DNA from: Bacillota bacterium
GTDB lineage: Bacteria > Bacillota > Clostridia > Oscillospirales > Ruminococcaceae
DNA length: 64,000 bases
Assembly: GCA_023418925.1 (NCBI GenBank)
Contig: JAEZYS010000010.1
Coordinates: 62,001 to 126,000, forward strand
Direction: 5' to 3'
Of this stretch, positions 26,746 through 34,996 are shown piece after piece. The translations under genes were made by a program, and so were the position numbers. Below the pieces are notes generated by a model. It had not been told where the DNA came from and made no database searches. It saw only the letters and a list, made by a program, of their open reading frames with translations. The first letter of the stretch is position 1. The number at the start of each line of letters is the position of its first letter.

Positions 26746-27975
26746 ATGGAAAAAAGATTTGTTTATGCCGATAATGCCGCAACAACAGGCGTTTCGGAAA
26801 AGGTTCTCAATGCAATGCTTCCGTATCTGAAGGATCAGTTTGGAAACCCGTCAAGTATCTTCTATTCAATCGGACAAAATGCAAACCGTGCGGTTGATAA
26901 GGCAAGAGAACAGGTTGCTGCAGCTCTTGGTTGTACTCCGTCCGAAATATTTTTTACCGGCTGTGGTTCTGAATCAGATAACTGGGCGCTGAAATCTACT
27001 GCTCGGCAGATGAAGAAAAAAGGCAAGAATCATATCATCACAACTACATTTGAACATCATGCAATTCTACACACCTGCCAGTACCTTGAAAAAGAAGGAT
27101 TTGAAGTAACATACCTCCCTGTTGACGAAAAGGGACTTGTTACTGCTGAACAGGTCAAGGAGGCAATCAAGGATACAACTGCTCTTGTAAGCATTATGTA
27201 TGCAAACAACGAAATCGGAACAATCCAGCCTATTCCTGAAATCGGTGCTGTCTGTCACGAAAAGGGCGTACTCTTTCATACAGATGCTGTTCAGGCTATC
27301 GGAAATGTTCCAATTAACGTCAAAGAGCAGAACATAGATATGCTTTCAATTTCAGGTCACAAGATCCATGCCCAGAAGGGTATCGGTGCTTTGTATGTAA
27401 GAAAGGGCGTTACTCTTGAAAATCTTATTCACGGTGGTGCTCAGGAAAGAGGCCGTCGTGCTGGAACAGAAAACGTTCCTGCTATTGTAGGACTTGGTGA
27501 AGCTATTACTGCAGCCTGCGAAAACATGCCTGCAAAGATTGAAAAAGTAACAAAAATGCGCAACCGCCTTATTGACGAGATACTTAAAATTGAATGTACA
27601 CGTCTTAACGGTGACAGGGACAAGCGTCTCTGCGGAAACGTGAACATTTCATTCCTTGGCGTTGAGGGTGAACTTCTTCTTTTAAGGCTCAATATGGAAG
27701 GAATCTGCGCTTCAAGCGGTTCTGCCTGCACATCAGGTTCGCTCGACCCATCACACGTTCTTCTTTCCCTCGGACTTCCGCATGAAATTGCACATGGCTC
27801 TCTCCGATTATCAATTTCAGACGAAACAACCGAAGAGGATATCGACTATATAATTGAAAAAGTTCCACAGGTTATAACATATATCAGAAGTATGTCATGT
27901 TTCTGGGATGATGTTACAAAAGGAAAAGAAAAAATCCAGAAATTATTACAGTATGTTTCACCAATGAAAAATTAA
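26746..27975 (+). CDS. nifS: Cysteine desulfurase (NifS/IscS type)
   Basis: 409-residue PLP enzyme that takes sulfur from cysteine for Fe-S cluster assembly. The N-terminal YADNAATT, cofactor-binding region HTDAVQAIG, Schiff-base lysine Lys206 (SISGHKIHA) and catalytic Cys328 in the loop SSGSACTSG are all present. The loop length matches group I (NifS/IscS). The ATG at 26746 is chosen over an in-frame ATG 41 codons upstream because homology starts here and AAAGGATTTG precedes it. Followed 25 bases later by nifU. Confidence 0.95.
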   Translation: MEKRFVYADNAATTGVSEKVLNAMLPYLKDQFGNPSSIFYSIGQNANRAVDKAREQVAAALGCTPSEIFFTGCGSESDNWALKSTARQMKKKGKNHIITTTFEHHAILHTCQYLEKEGFEVTYLPVDEKGLVTAEQVKEAIKDTTALVSIMYANNEIGTIQPIPEIGAVCHEKGVLFHTDAVQAIGNVPINVKEQNIDMLSISGHKIHAQKGIGALYVRKGVTLENLIHGGAQERGRRAGTENVPAIVGLGEAITAACENMPAKIEKVTKMRNRLIDEILKIECTRLNGDRDKRLCGNVNISFLGVEGELLLLRLNMEGICASSGSACTSGSLDPSHVLLSLGLPHEIAHGSLRLSISDETTEEDIDYIIEKVPQVITYIRSMSCFWDDVTKGKEKIQKLLQYVSPMKN

Positions 27976-28000
27976 TTTATATAAAAGGAATGAGATTAAA

Positions 28001-28426
28001 ATGGTATACAGTGAAAAAGTAATGGACCACTTCACAAACCCTAGAAACGTCGGCGAAATTGCTGACGCTGACGGTATCGGTGAAGTTGGCAACGCTAAGT
28101 GCGGCGATATAATGAGAATGTATCTTAAGGTTGACAACAATACCATCACAGATGTAAAGTTCAAAACCTTCGGCTGCGGTGCTGCTGTAGCTACATCCTC
28201 AATTGCGACAGAAATGATTAAGGGTAAAACAATTGATGACGCTCTCAAGCTTACAAACAAGGCTGTTGTTGAAGCACTTGAAGGACTTCCGCCAGCAAAG
28301 CTCCACTGTTCAGTTCTCGCAGAACAGGCTTTGAAGTCAGCTATATCTGATTACTACAAGCGTCAGGGCGTTGACCCTACACCTATCGTAGGAGAAATCG
28401 GAGAATGTGAAGCTTGCCAGCATTAA
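28001..28426 (+). CDS. nifU: Fe-S cluster scaffold protein NifU/IscU
   Basis: 141-residue U-type scaffold on which the desulfurase builds [2Fe-2S]/[4Fe-4S] clusters. The three ligand cysteines are Cys34 (NAKCGD, with Asp36), Cys59 (FGCGAA) and Cys103 (KLHCSVLA). A short tail with CEAC follows. This is the compact single-domain 'NifU-like' form found next to nifS in Clostridia, without the ferredoxin or Nfu domains of true NifU. Confidence 0.95.
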   Translation: MVYSEKVMDHFTNPRNVGEIADADGIGEVGNAKCGDIMRMYLKVDNNTITDVKFKTFGCGAAVATSSIATEMIKGKTIDDALKLTNKAVVEALEGLPPAKLHCSVLAEQALKSAISDYYKRQGVDPTPIVGEIGECEACQH

Positions 28427-28442
28427 TCAGCCAATTGACAAT

Positions 28443-28471
28443 TTGTTTTATTATTTTATTATTGATATAAT
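28443..28471 (+). promoter_or_regulatory. Possible promoter just downstream of nifU
   Basis: TTGTTT (28443-28448), 17 bases, TATAAT (28466-28471) with an extended TGA. It would start a transcript of about 90 bases ending at the terminator at 28522-28567. The region is AT-rich, so a chance match is possible. Confidence 0.3.
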
Positions 28472-28521
28472 AATTATAATTTAATAGCATTGACACGACA
28501 CATGTTTTACCTTTGGTATGT

Positions 28522-28567
28522 AAATCTGATTACGGAACAAAAATTCTGTAATCAGATTTTTTTGAAG
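28522..28567 (+). terminator. Intrinsic terminator of nifS-nifU
   Basis: Long stem AATCTGATTACGGAA / TTCTGTAATCAGATT with an A-rich loop and seven T. It lies about 95 bases after the nifU stop. Confidence 0.88.
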
Positions 28568-28779
28568 GGTGAACGGGATTCAATCTTCTTACACTTTTAG
28601 CTGGTTGACTGAAGCTTGTATGCTTCAATCTTCCCTTCACATTCTTTACACAGCTATTCTTCCTTCAGGCTTTTATCAGAACTGTATTCAAGTTTATATT
28701 CGGCAGAAACGAAAACAAAACAGTTTCAGCACAGAATGATGAAGTCAGCACCGCTTAAAATTATCAATACATTAAAATG

Positions 28780-28813
28780 CACCTCCGAAGAATAAAGTTT
28801 CGGAGGTGTTTTT
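28780..28813 (+). terminator. Second plus-strand terminator with no recognised gene before it
   Basis: CACCTCCGAA / TTCGGAGGTG followed by TTTTT. The 210 bases between it and the preceding terminator hold no gene I can support: the only open frame (GTG at 28569 to 28739, 56 residues) lacks a spaced ribosome-binding site. On the minus strand the hairpin lacks a T run. Confidence 0.75.
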
Positions 28814-28834
28814 GCGACACTTAATGTAAATCAG

Positions 28835-29545
28835 TTATTCACTTTGAATATGAATATAAATATCCATGTAGTCTATTTCATTCTCTTTGTGCACATATTC
28901 AAAACATTCAAGGAAATCCGCCGATGTATCGACCTTGACAGAAGAACTTTTAAGATAATCAAGAATTTTTCTGTATCCTCCCGGTATCATCTCAAACGGT
29001 CTTGAAAAAGGATTTCTAATTGTTATACAAGCATAATCGGCAGCCTCCTGCCTTACAATTTCAACTCCCTTGAAATCTGCTTTTATCTCATCTGGAATAA
29101 TACAGGCAGAAACATATCCTCTCAGTCCAAACTGACTATGCTGTTCATAAGATACAAACGGAAAATCCCATCCAATGCGCTTGAGTTTCTCACCTGTTAT
29201 GTTACTCAGTCCATTCTGCATTTCCCAGTTGTCCATGTAAGCATTCACATCATCCTCAGGATTAGGTGAAATAATAATGTACCTTGCCATCTGAAAGGCT
29301 TCAACGTGCTTAAATGTCACATCAGAATACTCGTTCTGCTTGTTATTCATATTTTCCTTAAGCATTTCATCCAGTTTGCAGTGGAAAATCTCCGACAACT
29401 CAATCAGCTTCGGAATTTCGGGAAGCGCTTCTCCTGATTCCCATTTTGAAACTGTCTGTCTGGAAACACCTAGCTTTTCAGCAAGCTGCTCCTGCGTAAG
29501 TTTATTTGCCTGCCTTAAATATTGAATATTAGAATTAAATAACAT
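28835..29545 (-). CDS. XRE-family regulator fused to a GyrI-like ligand-binding domain
   Basis: 236 residues: an N-terminal HTH_3 domain (residues 3-60, containing LTQEQLAEKLGVSRQTVSKWE) and a C-terminal GyrI-like/AraC effector-binding domain (about 75-235, starting VTFKHVEAFQMARYIIISP and ending FECFEYVHKENEIDYMDIYIHIQ). GyrI-like domains bind small hydrophobic or drug-like molecules, so a drug- or metabolite-responsive repressor is likely; its target genes are not evident here. AGGAGG precedes the ATG. The minus-strand promoter seems to lie at 29546-29600. Confidence 0.88.
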   Translation of the reverse strand: MLFNSNIQYLRQANKLTQEQLAEKLGVSRQTVSKWESGEALPEIPKLIELSEIFHCKLDEMLKENMNNKQNEYSDVTFKHVEAFQMARYIIISPNPEDDVNAYMDNWEMQNGLSNITGEKLKRIGWDFPFVSYEQHSQFGLRGYVSACIIPDEIKADFKGVEIVRQEAADYACITIRNPFSRPFEMIPGGYRKILDYLKSSSVKVDTSADFLECFEYVHKENEIDYMDIYIHIQSE

Positions 29546-29673
29546 ATTGTATTCCTCCTTTTTTCTATATTATAGCATCGGTTTTAGTCCTTCTCCACCA
29601 ATTTCATAGTGCTTTTTTGAAAGAAAATGCAACCTGACGTTGCGAAATACAAATATGTTTTTCAGTTCACTTT

Positions 29674-30441
29674 TTATGCAAGCTTCGGAAACAATTCAAG
29701 AGTATTCTTGTAAGTCATTTCTGCAACCTGTTCAGGAGTGATATTTTTAAGTTCTGCTATCCTGTCTATAACCTTTACAATCATTGAACTGTCACATCTC
29801 TTCCCCCTGTAAGGCTCTGGCGCCATATACGGACAATCAGTTTCAAGCAGGAGCCTGTCCATTGGAATAACGGCAAGTGCGTCAACAGATTTCCTTGCAC
29901 TCTTGAATGTAAGCACACCTGTAAAGCTAAGATACATTCCACAGGCAAGGACCTGCTTTGCAGTTTCAGCAGAGCCGGAAAAGCAATGCATTACTCCCTT
30001 GAGTGGCGCATATTTTCTTACTATTTCCATAGTATCAGCCGTTGCATCCCTTGAGTGAATAATAACAGGCATATCAAGTTCTTTTGCAAGTTTAACCTGT
30101 GCCTCAAAGATTTCCATCTGCTTTTCCCTGTTATATCCCTCATAGTGATAATCAAGTCCGATTTCACCGACAGCAACAACTTTCGGAAGCTTTACCCACT
30201 CCTTTATCCTGTCAAGATAATCAGCAGGAGCAGAATCAATATCCTCAGGATGAATACCCACAGCGGCATAAACGTGGTTATGCTTTTCAGACAGCTTTAT
30301 TGCCGCCTCACATTGCTCAATGCGGCAGCCGACAGTTATAATCTTATCAACACCCTTTGTGTAAAGCTCTTCAAGTAGAGTGTCCCTGTCCTCATCAAAA
30401 CTTTCATCATCATAATGTGCGTGTGAATCAATATATTTCAT
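29674..30441 (-). CDS. TatD family deoxyribonuclease/metal hydrolase
   Basis: 255-residue TIM-barrel metal hydrolase. Metal ligands and family motifs are HAHYDD (N-terminal HxH), VGEIGLDYH, IHSRDA, MHCFSG and ETDCPYMAPEPYRGKR. TatD proteins are 3'-5' exonucleases acting on DNA or RNA, with a role in DNA repair. The start overlaps the GNAT stop by four bases; the metG-GNAT-TatD order resembles the frequent metG-tatD linkage in Firmicutes. Confidence 0.93.
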   Translation of the reverse strand: MKYIDSHAHYDDESFDEDRDTLLEELYTKGVDKIITVGCRIEQCEAAIKLSEKHNHVYAAVGIHPEDIDSAPADYLDRIKEWVKLPKVVAVGEIGLDYHYEGYNREKQMEIFEAQVKLAKELDMPVIIHSRDATADTMEIVRKYAPLKGVMHCFSGSAETAKQVLACGMYLSFTGVLTFKSARKSVDALAVIPMDRLLLETDCPYMAPEPYRGKRCDSSMIVKVIDRIAELKNITPEQVAEMTYKNTLELFPKLA

Positions 30442-30944
30442 ATTTTAAATATCCTTTTATAATTTATAACATCATATTTTATGCCGTCTCTGCAAAATCC
30501 GCCTGTTTCATATCCGTATCTTTCAAACCCAAGCTTGTCAAGTATGCGCACACTTGCAGCATTGTCAGCAACAACATCAGCATATACAACAGCATTTTTA
30601 TGTTCAGTTACAACATAATCAAGCAAGCCCTTTGCCGCTTCATAGCCAAATCCATTACCCCAGTATTTTCTGATAATCTGATATGCAAAGCCGCATTCAA
30701 ATGTATCCTCATTCTTGATAACAGGACAAGCCACCATTCCTACAACAGTACCATCCTTTAAGACAGCATAGAACTGATCAGGATTTTTTATGCGTAAGCT
30801 GACTGATTCCCTGCACTCATCGAGCGTTTCAATACATTTCATATTAGTAAATCTTATAACCTGCAGGTCACTCCATAACTCGAGAAACGGCCCAGCATGT
30901 TTAATCTGTAACGACTCTAATGTAAGCCTTTCTGTCTGTATCAT
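30438..30944 (-). CDS. GNAT family N-acetyltransferase (RimJ/RimL-like)
   Basis: 168 residues with the layout of RimJ/RimL-type GNAT enzymes: IQTERLTLESL at the N-terminus, the acetyl-CoA loop IIRKYWGNGFGYEAA (Q/RxxGxG/A version) at about 100-115, and VVADNAASVRILDKLGFERYG at about 130-150. It would acetylate a protein N-terminus or small amine; substrate unknown. AAGGAGACA at 30950-30958 is its ribosome-binding site. It lies between metG (65 bases upstream) and tatD (overlapping). Confidence 0.9.
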   Translation of the reverse strand: MIQTERLTLESLQIKHAGPFLELWSDLQVIRFTNMKCIETLDECRESVSLRIKNPDQFYAVLKDGTVVGMVACPVIKNEDTFECGFAYQIIRKYWGNGFGYEAAKGLLDYVVTEHKNAVVYADVVADNAASVRILDKLGFERYGYETGGFCRDGIKYDVINYKRIFKI

Positions 30945-31009
30945 ATATATGTCTCCTTATACAATGTGCTTTCCACACATTGAGCATGAAAAGCACATAT
31001 CGTAATTAT

Positions 31010-32953
31010 TTATCTTAGCTTTGAGCCGTTTGGAATATCTTTGTCAACAAATATAACCCTTGCATCTTCACCAACATCAGCCGCAACAATCATTCCCTGT
31101 GATTCAACTCCGCAAAGCTTTGCAGGAGCAAGATTTGCAACAACGATTATCTTCTTTCCGACAAGATCTTCAGGAGCATACCACTTTGCAATTCCTGAAA
31201 CAACCTGTCTTCCGCCAAATCCATCATCAAGCTGTAAGCATAGAAGTTTCTTTGCCTTAGGAACCTTTTCACAGCTCTTTACTTCAGCAACTCTAAGGTC
31301 AACCTTTGCAAAATCATCTATCTTTATTGTATCCGCAATTGGAGCAAGTCCAGCCTTATCCTTGTCATCAGTTGCAGGTGTATTCTGTTTGATGATATTG
31401 TTAAGCTCTTCAATTTCCTTTTCAGTATCAATTCTCGGGAAAATAATCTCACCCTTCTGAACTGTAGTGCCATCAGGAAGAACACCGAATTTACCAGCAT
31501 TTTCATATGTGATTATGGAATTGTCAGCACCAATCTGTTTCCATACTTCAGGCATTGTTGTAGGCATAAAGCACGAAAGCAGAGTTGTTGTTACTCTTAT
31601 TGTTTCAAGGAGATTATAGAGCACAGCAGCAAGTCTTGATTTCTGTGCTTCATCCTTTGCAAGCACCCAAGGAGCAGTTTCATCAATATACTTGTTTGCT
31701 CTTGAGATAACCTTGAATATTTCAGCAAGTACATTGTTAAGCTGTGTCTGGTCAATATATCCGTCTACTGTGTTTCTCAACGCAGTAGCCATAGCAATAA
31801 GCTCATTGTCAGTATCATCTGCTTTTCTGTCAGCAGGAATAGTTCCGTCAAAATATTTGATTACCATTGCAACAGTTCTTGAAACAAGGTTTCCAAGGTC
31901 ATTTGCAAGGTCAGAATTAATTCTGTTTATCATTATTTCATTTGAGAATGAACTGTCAGAACCGAGAGCCATTTCTCTTAAAATATGATAACGGATAGCG
32001 TCAGCACCGTATCTTTCACCAAGTACAAACGGGTCAACAACATTGCCAAGAGATTTACTCATCTTCTGACCATTGAATGTAATCCATCCATGAACAGCAA
32101 GATGCTTTGGCAATGGCTGTTCAAGTGCCATAAGCATTGCAGGCCAGATAATTGCATGGAATCTCATTATATCCTTTGCAACCATGTGAACATCAGCAGG
32201 CCAGTACTTTTCATAGTCATTGTATGCTTCATTCTTGAATCCAAGCGCAGTAATATAGTTTGAAAGAGCATCAATCCAGACATATACAACGTGTTTTTCA
32301 TCAAATGAAACAGGAATACCCCACTTGAATGTGGTTCTTGAAACACATAAATCTTCAAGTCCAGGCTTAATAAAGTTATTTACAAGCTCAACTGCTCTTG
32401 TCTTTGGCTGGAGATAATCAGTTTCTGTAAGAAGCTTTTCAAGTCTTTCAGCAAATGAAGACATCTTGAAGAAATAAGCCTCTTCCTTTGCTTCAACAAC
32501 TTCACGTCCACATTCAGGACATTTGCCGTCAACAAGCTGTGAATCTGTCCAGAAGCTTTCGCAAGGTGTACAATATTTACCCGTGTACTCGCCCTTGTAG
32601 ATATAACCTCTGTCATAAAGCTCCTTGAATATATTCTGAACTGACTCAATATGATAATCGTCAGTAGTTCTGATATATCTGTCATAGTTGATGTTCATGT
32701 AGCTCCAGAGTTTTTTGAAAATCTCAACTATTTCATCAACATACTGCTTAGGAGTAACACCCTTTTCAGCAGCTTTCTGTTCAATTTTAAGACCATGTTC
32801 GTCTGTACCGGTAAGGAACATAACGTCATATCCCTGCATTCGTCTGTAACGGGCAATAGAGTCGCAGGCTACAGTAGTATAGCAATGACCGATATGCGGG
32901 TTACCCGACGGGTAGTAAATCGGGGTGGTAATGTAATAGGGATTCTTAGACAT
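31010..32953 (-). CDS. metG: Methionyl-tRNA synthetase with C-terminal tRNA-binding domain
   Basis: 647-residue class I synthetase. The HIGH-type motif is NPHIGHCYT (about 17-25), the zinc knuckle CTPCESFW....CPEC is at about 125-150, and the KMSKS loop is QKMSKSLGN. An anticodon-binding helical domain follows, and the last 110 residues are an EMAPII/Trbp111 tRNA-binding domain (DFAKVDLRVAEVKSCEKVPKAKKLLCLQ...) that supports dimerisation. The ATG at 32953 follows GAAAGGA by about 11 bases; a GTG at 32962 is too close to that site. The 190-base leader has an unusual attenuator-like structure (see the feature at 32976-33096). Confidence 0.95.
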   Translation of the reverse strand: MSKNPYYITTPIYYPSGNPHIGHCYTTVACDSIARYRRMQGYDVMFLTGTDEHGLKIEQKAAEKGVTPKQYVDEIVEIFKKLWSYMNINYDRYIRTTDDYHIESVQNIFKELYDRGYIYKGEYTGKYCTPCESFWTDSQLVDGKCPECGREVVEAKEEAYFFKMSSFAERLEKLLTETDYLQPKTRAVELVNNFIKPGLEDLCVSRTTFKWGIPVSFDEKHVVYVWIDALSNYITALGFKNEAYNDYEKYWPADVHMVAKDIMRFHAIIWPAMLMALEQPLPKHLAVHGWITFNGQKMSKSLGNVVDPFVLGERYGADAIRYHILREMALGSDSSFSNEIMINRINSDLANDLGNLVSRTVAMVIKYFDGTIPADRKADDTDNELIAMATALRNTVDGYIDQTQLNNVLAEIFKVISRANKYIDETAPWVLAKDEAQKSRLAAVLYNLLETIRVTTTLLSCFMPTTMPEVWKQIGADNSIITYENAGKFGVLPDGTTVQKGEIIFPRIDTEKEIEELNNIIKQNTPATDDKDKAGLAPIADTIKIDDFAKVDLRVAEVKSCEKVPKAKKLLCLQLDDGFGGRQVVSGIAKWYAPEDLVGKKIIVVANLAPAKLCGVESQGMIVAADVGEDARVIFVDKDIPNGSKLR

Positions 32954-32975
32954 TTTATACACATTCCTTTCTTAG

Positions 32976-33096
32976 AAAAAAACTGATTAATGTGCAGCAT
33001 TCGTTTTACACTTTGCAAACAACTGCGAAAAGACCAACTGAGCTGTTGTTTGGAAAGTGTAAAAACGATCTAATCAGTGTTTTCTTTGCACATCAG
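32976..33096 (-). promoter_or_regulatory. Attenuator-like leader of metG
   Basis: On the minus strand a very long imperfect hairpin is closed by ACTGATTA / TAATCAGT and followed by seven T just before the ribosome-binding site, so it would end transcription before metG. The inner stem pairs CGTTTTTACACTTT with AAAGTGTAAAACG and CAAACAAC with GTTGTTTG, with an apical loop of about 15 bases. An upstream segment, CTGATGTGCA (33087-33096), could pair with TGCACA...TCAG (32983-32996) on the 3' side of the terminator and so compete with it. The T-box consensus (TGG.ACCGCG) and SAM-riboswitch features are absent. Structure seen; regulation inferred. Confidence 0.6.
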
Positions 33097-33150
33097 CTAA
33101 TTATAGTCAAATGGATTAAAATACAATCCGTCTGAGTGCATATACAAAGT

Positions 33151-33179
33151 ATTTTACCATAATATTATAAAATAATCAA
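33151..33179 (-). promoter_or_regulatory. Promoter of metG
   Basis: On the minus strand TTGATT (33174-33179), 17 bases, TAAAAT (33151-33156). It would start a leader of about 190 bases. Confidence 0.6.
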
Positions 33180-33192
33180 TCTTTTTTAAGAC

Positions 33193-33222
33193 AAAAAAAT
33201 AGCAGGACATCGGGTCCTGCTA
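33193..33222 (-). terminator. Terminator of the candidate small RNA
   Basis: Nine-base stem TAGCAGGAC / GTCCTGCTA with a CCGAT-type loop followed by seven T on the minus strand. It is too far (about 440 bases) from the spoIID stop to be its only terminator. It lies just upstream of the metG promoter. Confidence 0.85.
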
Positions 33223-33321
33223 AAATCAGATAAAATAAAATTAAAATATGTGTAGAACAAAAGAAAGGAGACAACAAAACGGATGTTAAACATATAAATG
33301 GTTTACAAGAATTCTAACATC
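33193..33321 (-). ncRNA. Candidate small RNA with anti-Shine-Dalgarno linker
   Basis: A free-standing transcription unit on the minus strand of about 129 bases. It is bounded by a near-consensus promoter (33328-33356) and an intrinsic terminator (33193-33222). The RNA would begin with a hairpin closed by GATGTTA / TAACATC, then an unstructured CU-rich linker containing TTGTCTCCTTTCTTTTG, whose TCTCCTTT complements ribosome-binding sites, then an AT-rich stretch and the terminator hairpin. The layout hairpin, single-stranded CU seed, terminator is that of many Firmicute regulatory RNAs. A 35-codon frame inside (starting ATGTTTAACATC) without a good ribosome-binding site is the alternative: a hydrophobic small peptide or type I toxin. 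Confidence 0.5.
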
Positions 33322-33327
33322 AAATAT

Positions 33328-33356
33328 ATTATAACGTATAAACATGCCAACGTCAA
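33328..33356 (-). promoter_or_regulatory. Promoter of the candidate small RNA
   Basis: TTGACG (33351-33356), 17 bases, TATAAT (33328-33333) on the minus strand. No recognised gene other than the small RNA lies between it and the terminator at 33193. The rest of 33357-33668 is AT-rich with nothing I can name. Confidence 0.65.
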
Positions 33357-33668
33357 CACTGTAAATGCATTTTTTTGATGTTTGTATATATGCACAAAAA
33401 TTACTATTTAAGTTAATCATTATTATCAAATTGAATTGTTAATAAATAATGAATTGGTTTTTGATAACTGGCATTTATTTAGCACCAAAAGCAAATTAAT
33501 TAACATTATATTTATTATCCAGATAAATTTTAAATTTTATAATATCATATTGATTTAATTTTGTCAAGCTAATTTATTTACTGTATAATTCAATATTTTT
33601 AGCATATAATAAAGATTTGTGTCGAATAAATACTCTCTGTATATTTTTAGCATCCGACATCATGCTTT

Positions 33669-34778
33669 CTAATCCGACAAGAAGCTTTCTTCGCTTACAA
33701 TGTCAGCACCCGTATAATAATGTAATAGAATTTTCTTGTATGTACTTCCGTTTTGCGCCATTGCATCTGCACCATACTGGCTAAGTCCTACGCCATGTCC
33801 ATATCCCTTAGTTGATATTGTAAAGTCATCCGACTTTGCACTGTAAACAACATCGAAAGTTGCCGAACGAAGTCCGAGAACGTTTCTGAACTCTGTTCCA
33901 CCAATATATTTGTTTCCGACAAGAACCTTTGTAACTGTACCTGATTCACTCCTGTCCTCAATGCTGATCCAGCTTTCCTTATCATAAGCAAAAAGAATGT
34001 CACTGTACTCTGCCATGAACTTGTTTTTTATCTGATCAGGAGTAAAAGTCTTTTCTTCCATATAACCCGGAGCGTTGATGTCATTGGAACTATCAACAGG
34101 AACAAGATAATCCACTTCCCCGCCCCATATAACCTCTGCACTTTCAGTCCTACCGTTTGAAGTTGAATGGAATGCTGCAACAATAGGTTCATTGTTATAT
34201 ACAAGAATTTCATCAGCCACAAGACTCACGCAGGAAGAAACCTTATTATAGTATTTTTCATAGTCATCACCATAAAAGTCTCTGGCCTGCTGTTCTGTAA
34301 AGTAAGCCTGATATTTCGTGCTGTCATTTGATATGTATGCACCTTTCAGCTCCTCATCAGGTGAAGCTAACTGTTTTTCCCTCTGCCTTACAGCATAAGT
34401 ATGAACCGCAACAGCCTGTGCCTTGAGTGCCTCCTCATGATAGGATGCTGGCATTTCCGCAAGTACGGAGCCTATTATATATTCCTTCATGGTAACACTT
34501 ATGACCTCACCTGTCTTACAGTCAAGAATCCTGTACATTCCGTCATCTTCGGACATAGTAGGGACTATTGTTTCATCCTGTTCAACGGCAGTCGTAACTT
34601 CTGTATTTACTGTCACTACAGTATCAGTTACCACTGTGGAAGTTTCCATATATCCTGTAACTGTCGTTTCTGCCTTTATCTTTACAGAAGCAACATCAGG
34701 AGGGCAGATGAGTGCTATAGCGGGAATTGCTGCAAGCAGCACTGTGAAAACTGCAATAATTTTAAATAAATCTTTCAT
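33669..34778 (-). CDS. spoIID: SpoIID/LytB-family lytic transglycosylase-like protein
   Basis: 369 residues. A membrane anchor or signal at about 5-25 is followed by a Thr/Val-rich linker and the SpoIID domain (about 85-365). Family signatures are PASYHEEALKAQAVAVHTY, DSTKYQAY, FHSTSNGRTESAEVIWGG, and the C-terminal GYGHGVGLSQYGADAMA. In B. subtilis SpoIID cuts glycan strands in the septum during engulfment; the catalytic Glu in PASYHEEALKAQ is present. The match is to SpoIID or a vegetative LytB-type relative, so the symbol is tentative. AGAAAGGAT precedes the ATG. Confidence 0.88.
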   Translation of the reverse strand: MKDLFKIIAVFTVLLAAIPAIALICPPDVASVKIKAETTVTGYMETSTVVTDTVVTVNTEVTTAVEQDETIVPTMSEDDGMYRILDCKTGEVISVTMKEYIIGSVLAEMPASYHEEALKAQAVAVHTYAVRQREKQLASPDEELKGAYISNDSTKYQAYFTEQQARDFYGDDYEKYYNKVSSCVSLVADEILVYNNEPIVAAFHSTSNGRTESAEVIWGGEVDYLVPVDSSNDINAPGYMEEKTFTPDQIKNKFMAEYSDILFAYDKESWISIEDRSESGTVTKVLVGNKYIGGTEFRNVLGLRSATFDVVYSAKSDDFTISTKGYGHGVGLSQYGADAMAQNGSTYKKILLHYYTGADIVSEESFLSD

Positions 34779-34930
34779 TTTGTTTTATCCTTTCTGACAA
34801 AGATTAGCCACTTATTTGCTTTAAAACAGCCCTTAAAGTACCGTAGAATAAGGATTTTTCAGGTTTGGTTATTTTTACGACAAAAATTTTTTTTCTTTTT
34901 ATAATATTCAATACTCCGTTACAAAAAATC

Positions 34931-34959
34931 TTGACAACCATTGGAATATAGAGTAAAAT
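34931..34959 (+). promoter_or_regulatory. Promoter of the citrate synthase gene
   Basis: TTGACA (34931-34936), 17 bases, TAAAAT (34954-34959), about 37 bases before the TTG start. Confidence 0.75.
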
Positions 34960-34996
34960 TAAAAAGAATACCATACTATTTTAGGAGGGAACCATA

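Noticed and set aside
28569..28739. 56-codon GTG frame between two terminators
   Set aside because: No spaced ribosome-binding site, composition not protein-like, and no family recognised.
32976..33144. T-box or SAM riboswitch for metG
   Set aside because: No T-box sequence and no SAM-riboswitch core are found; only a hairpin/attenuator can be supported.
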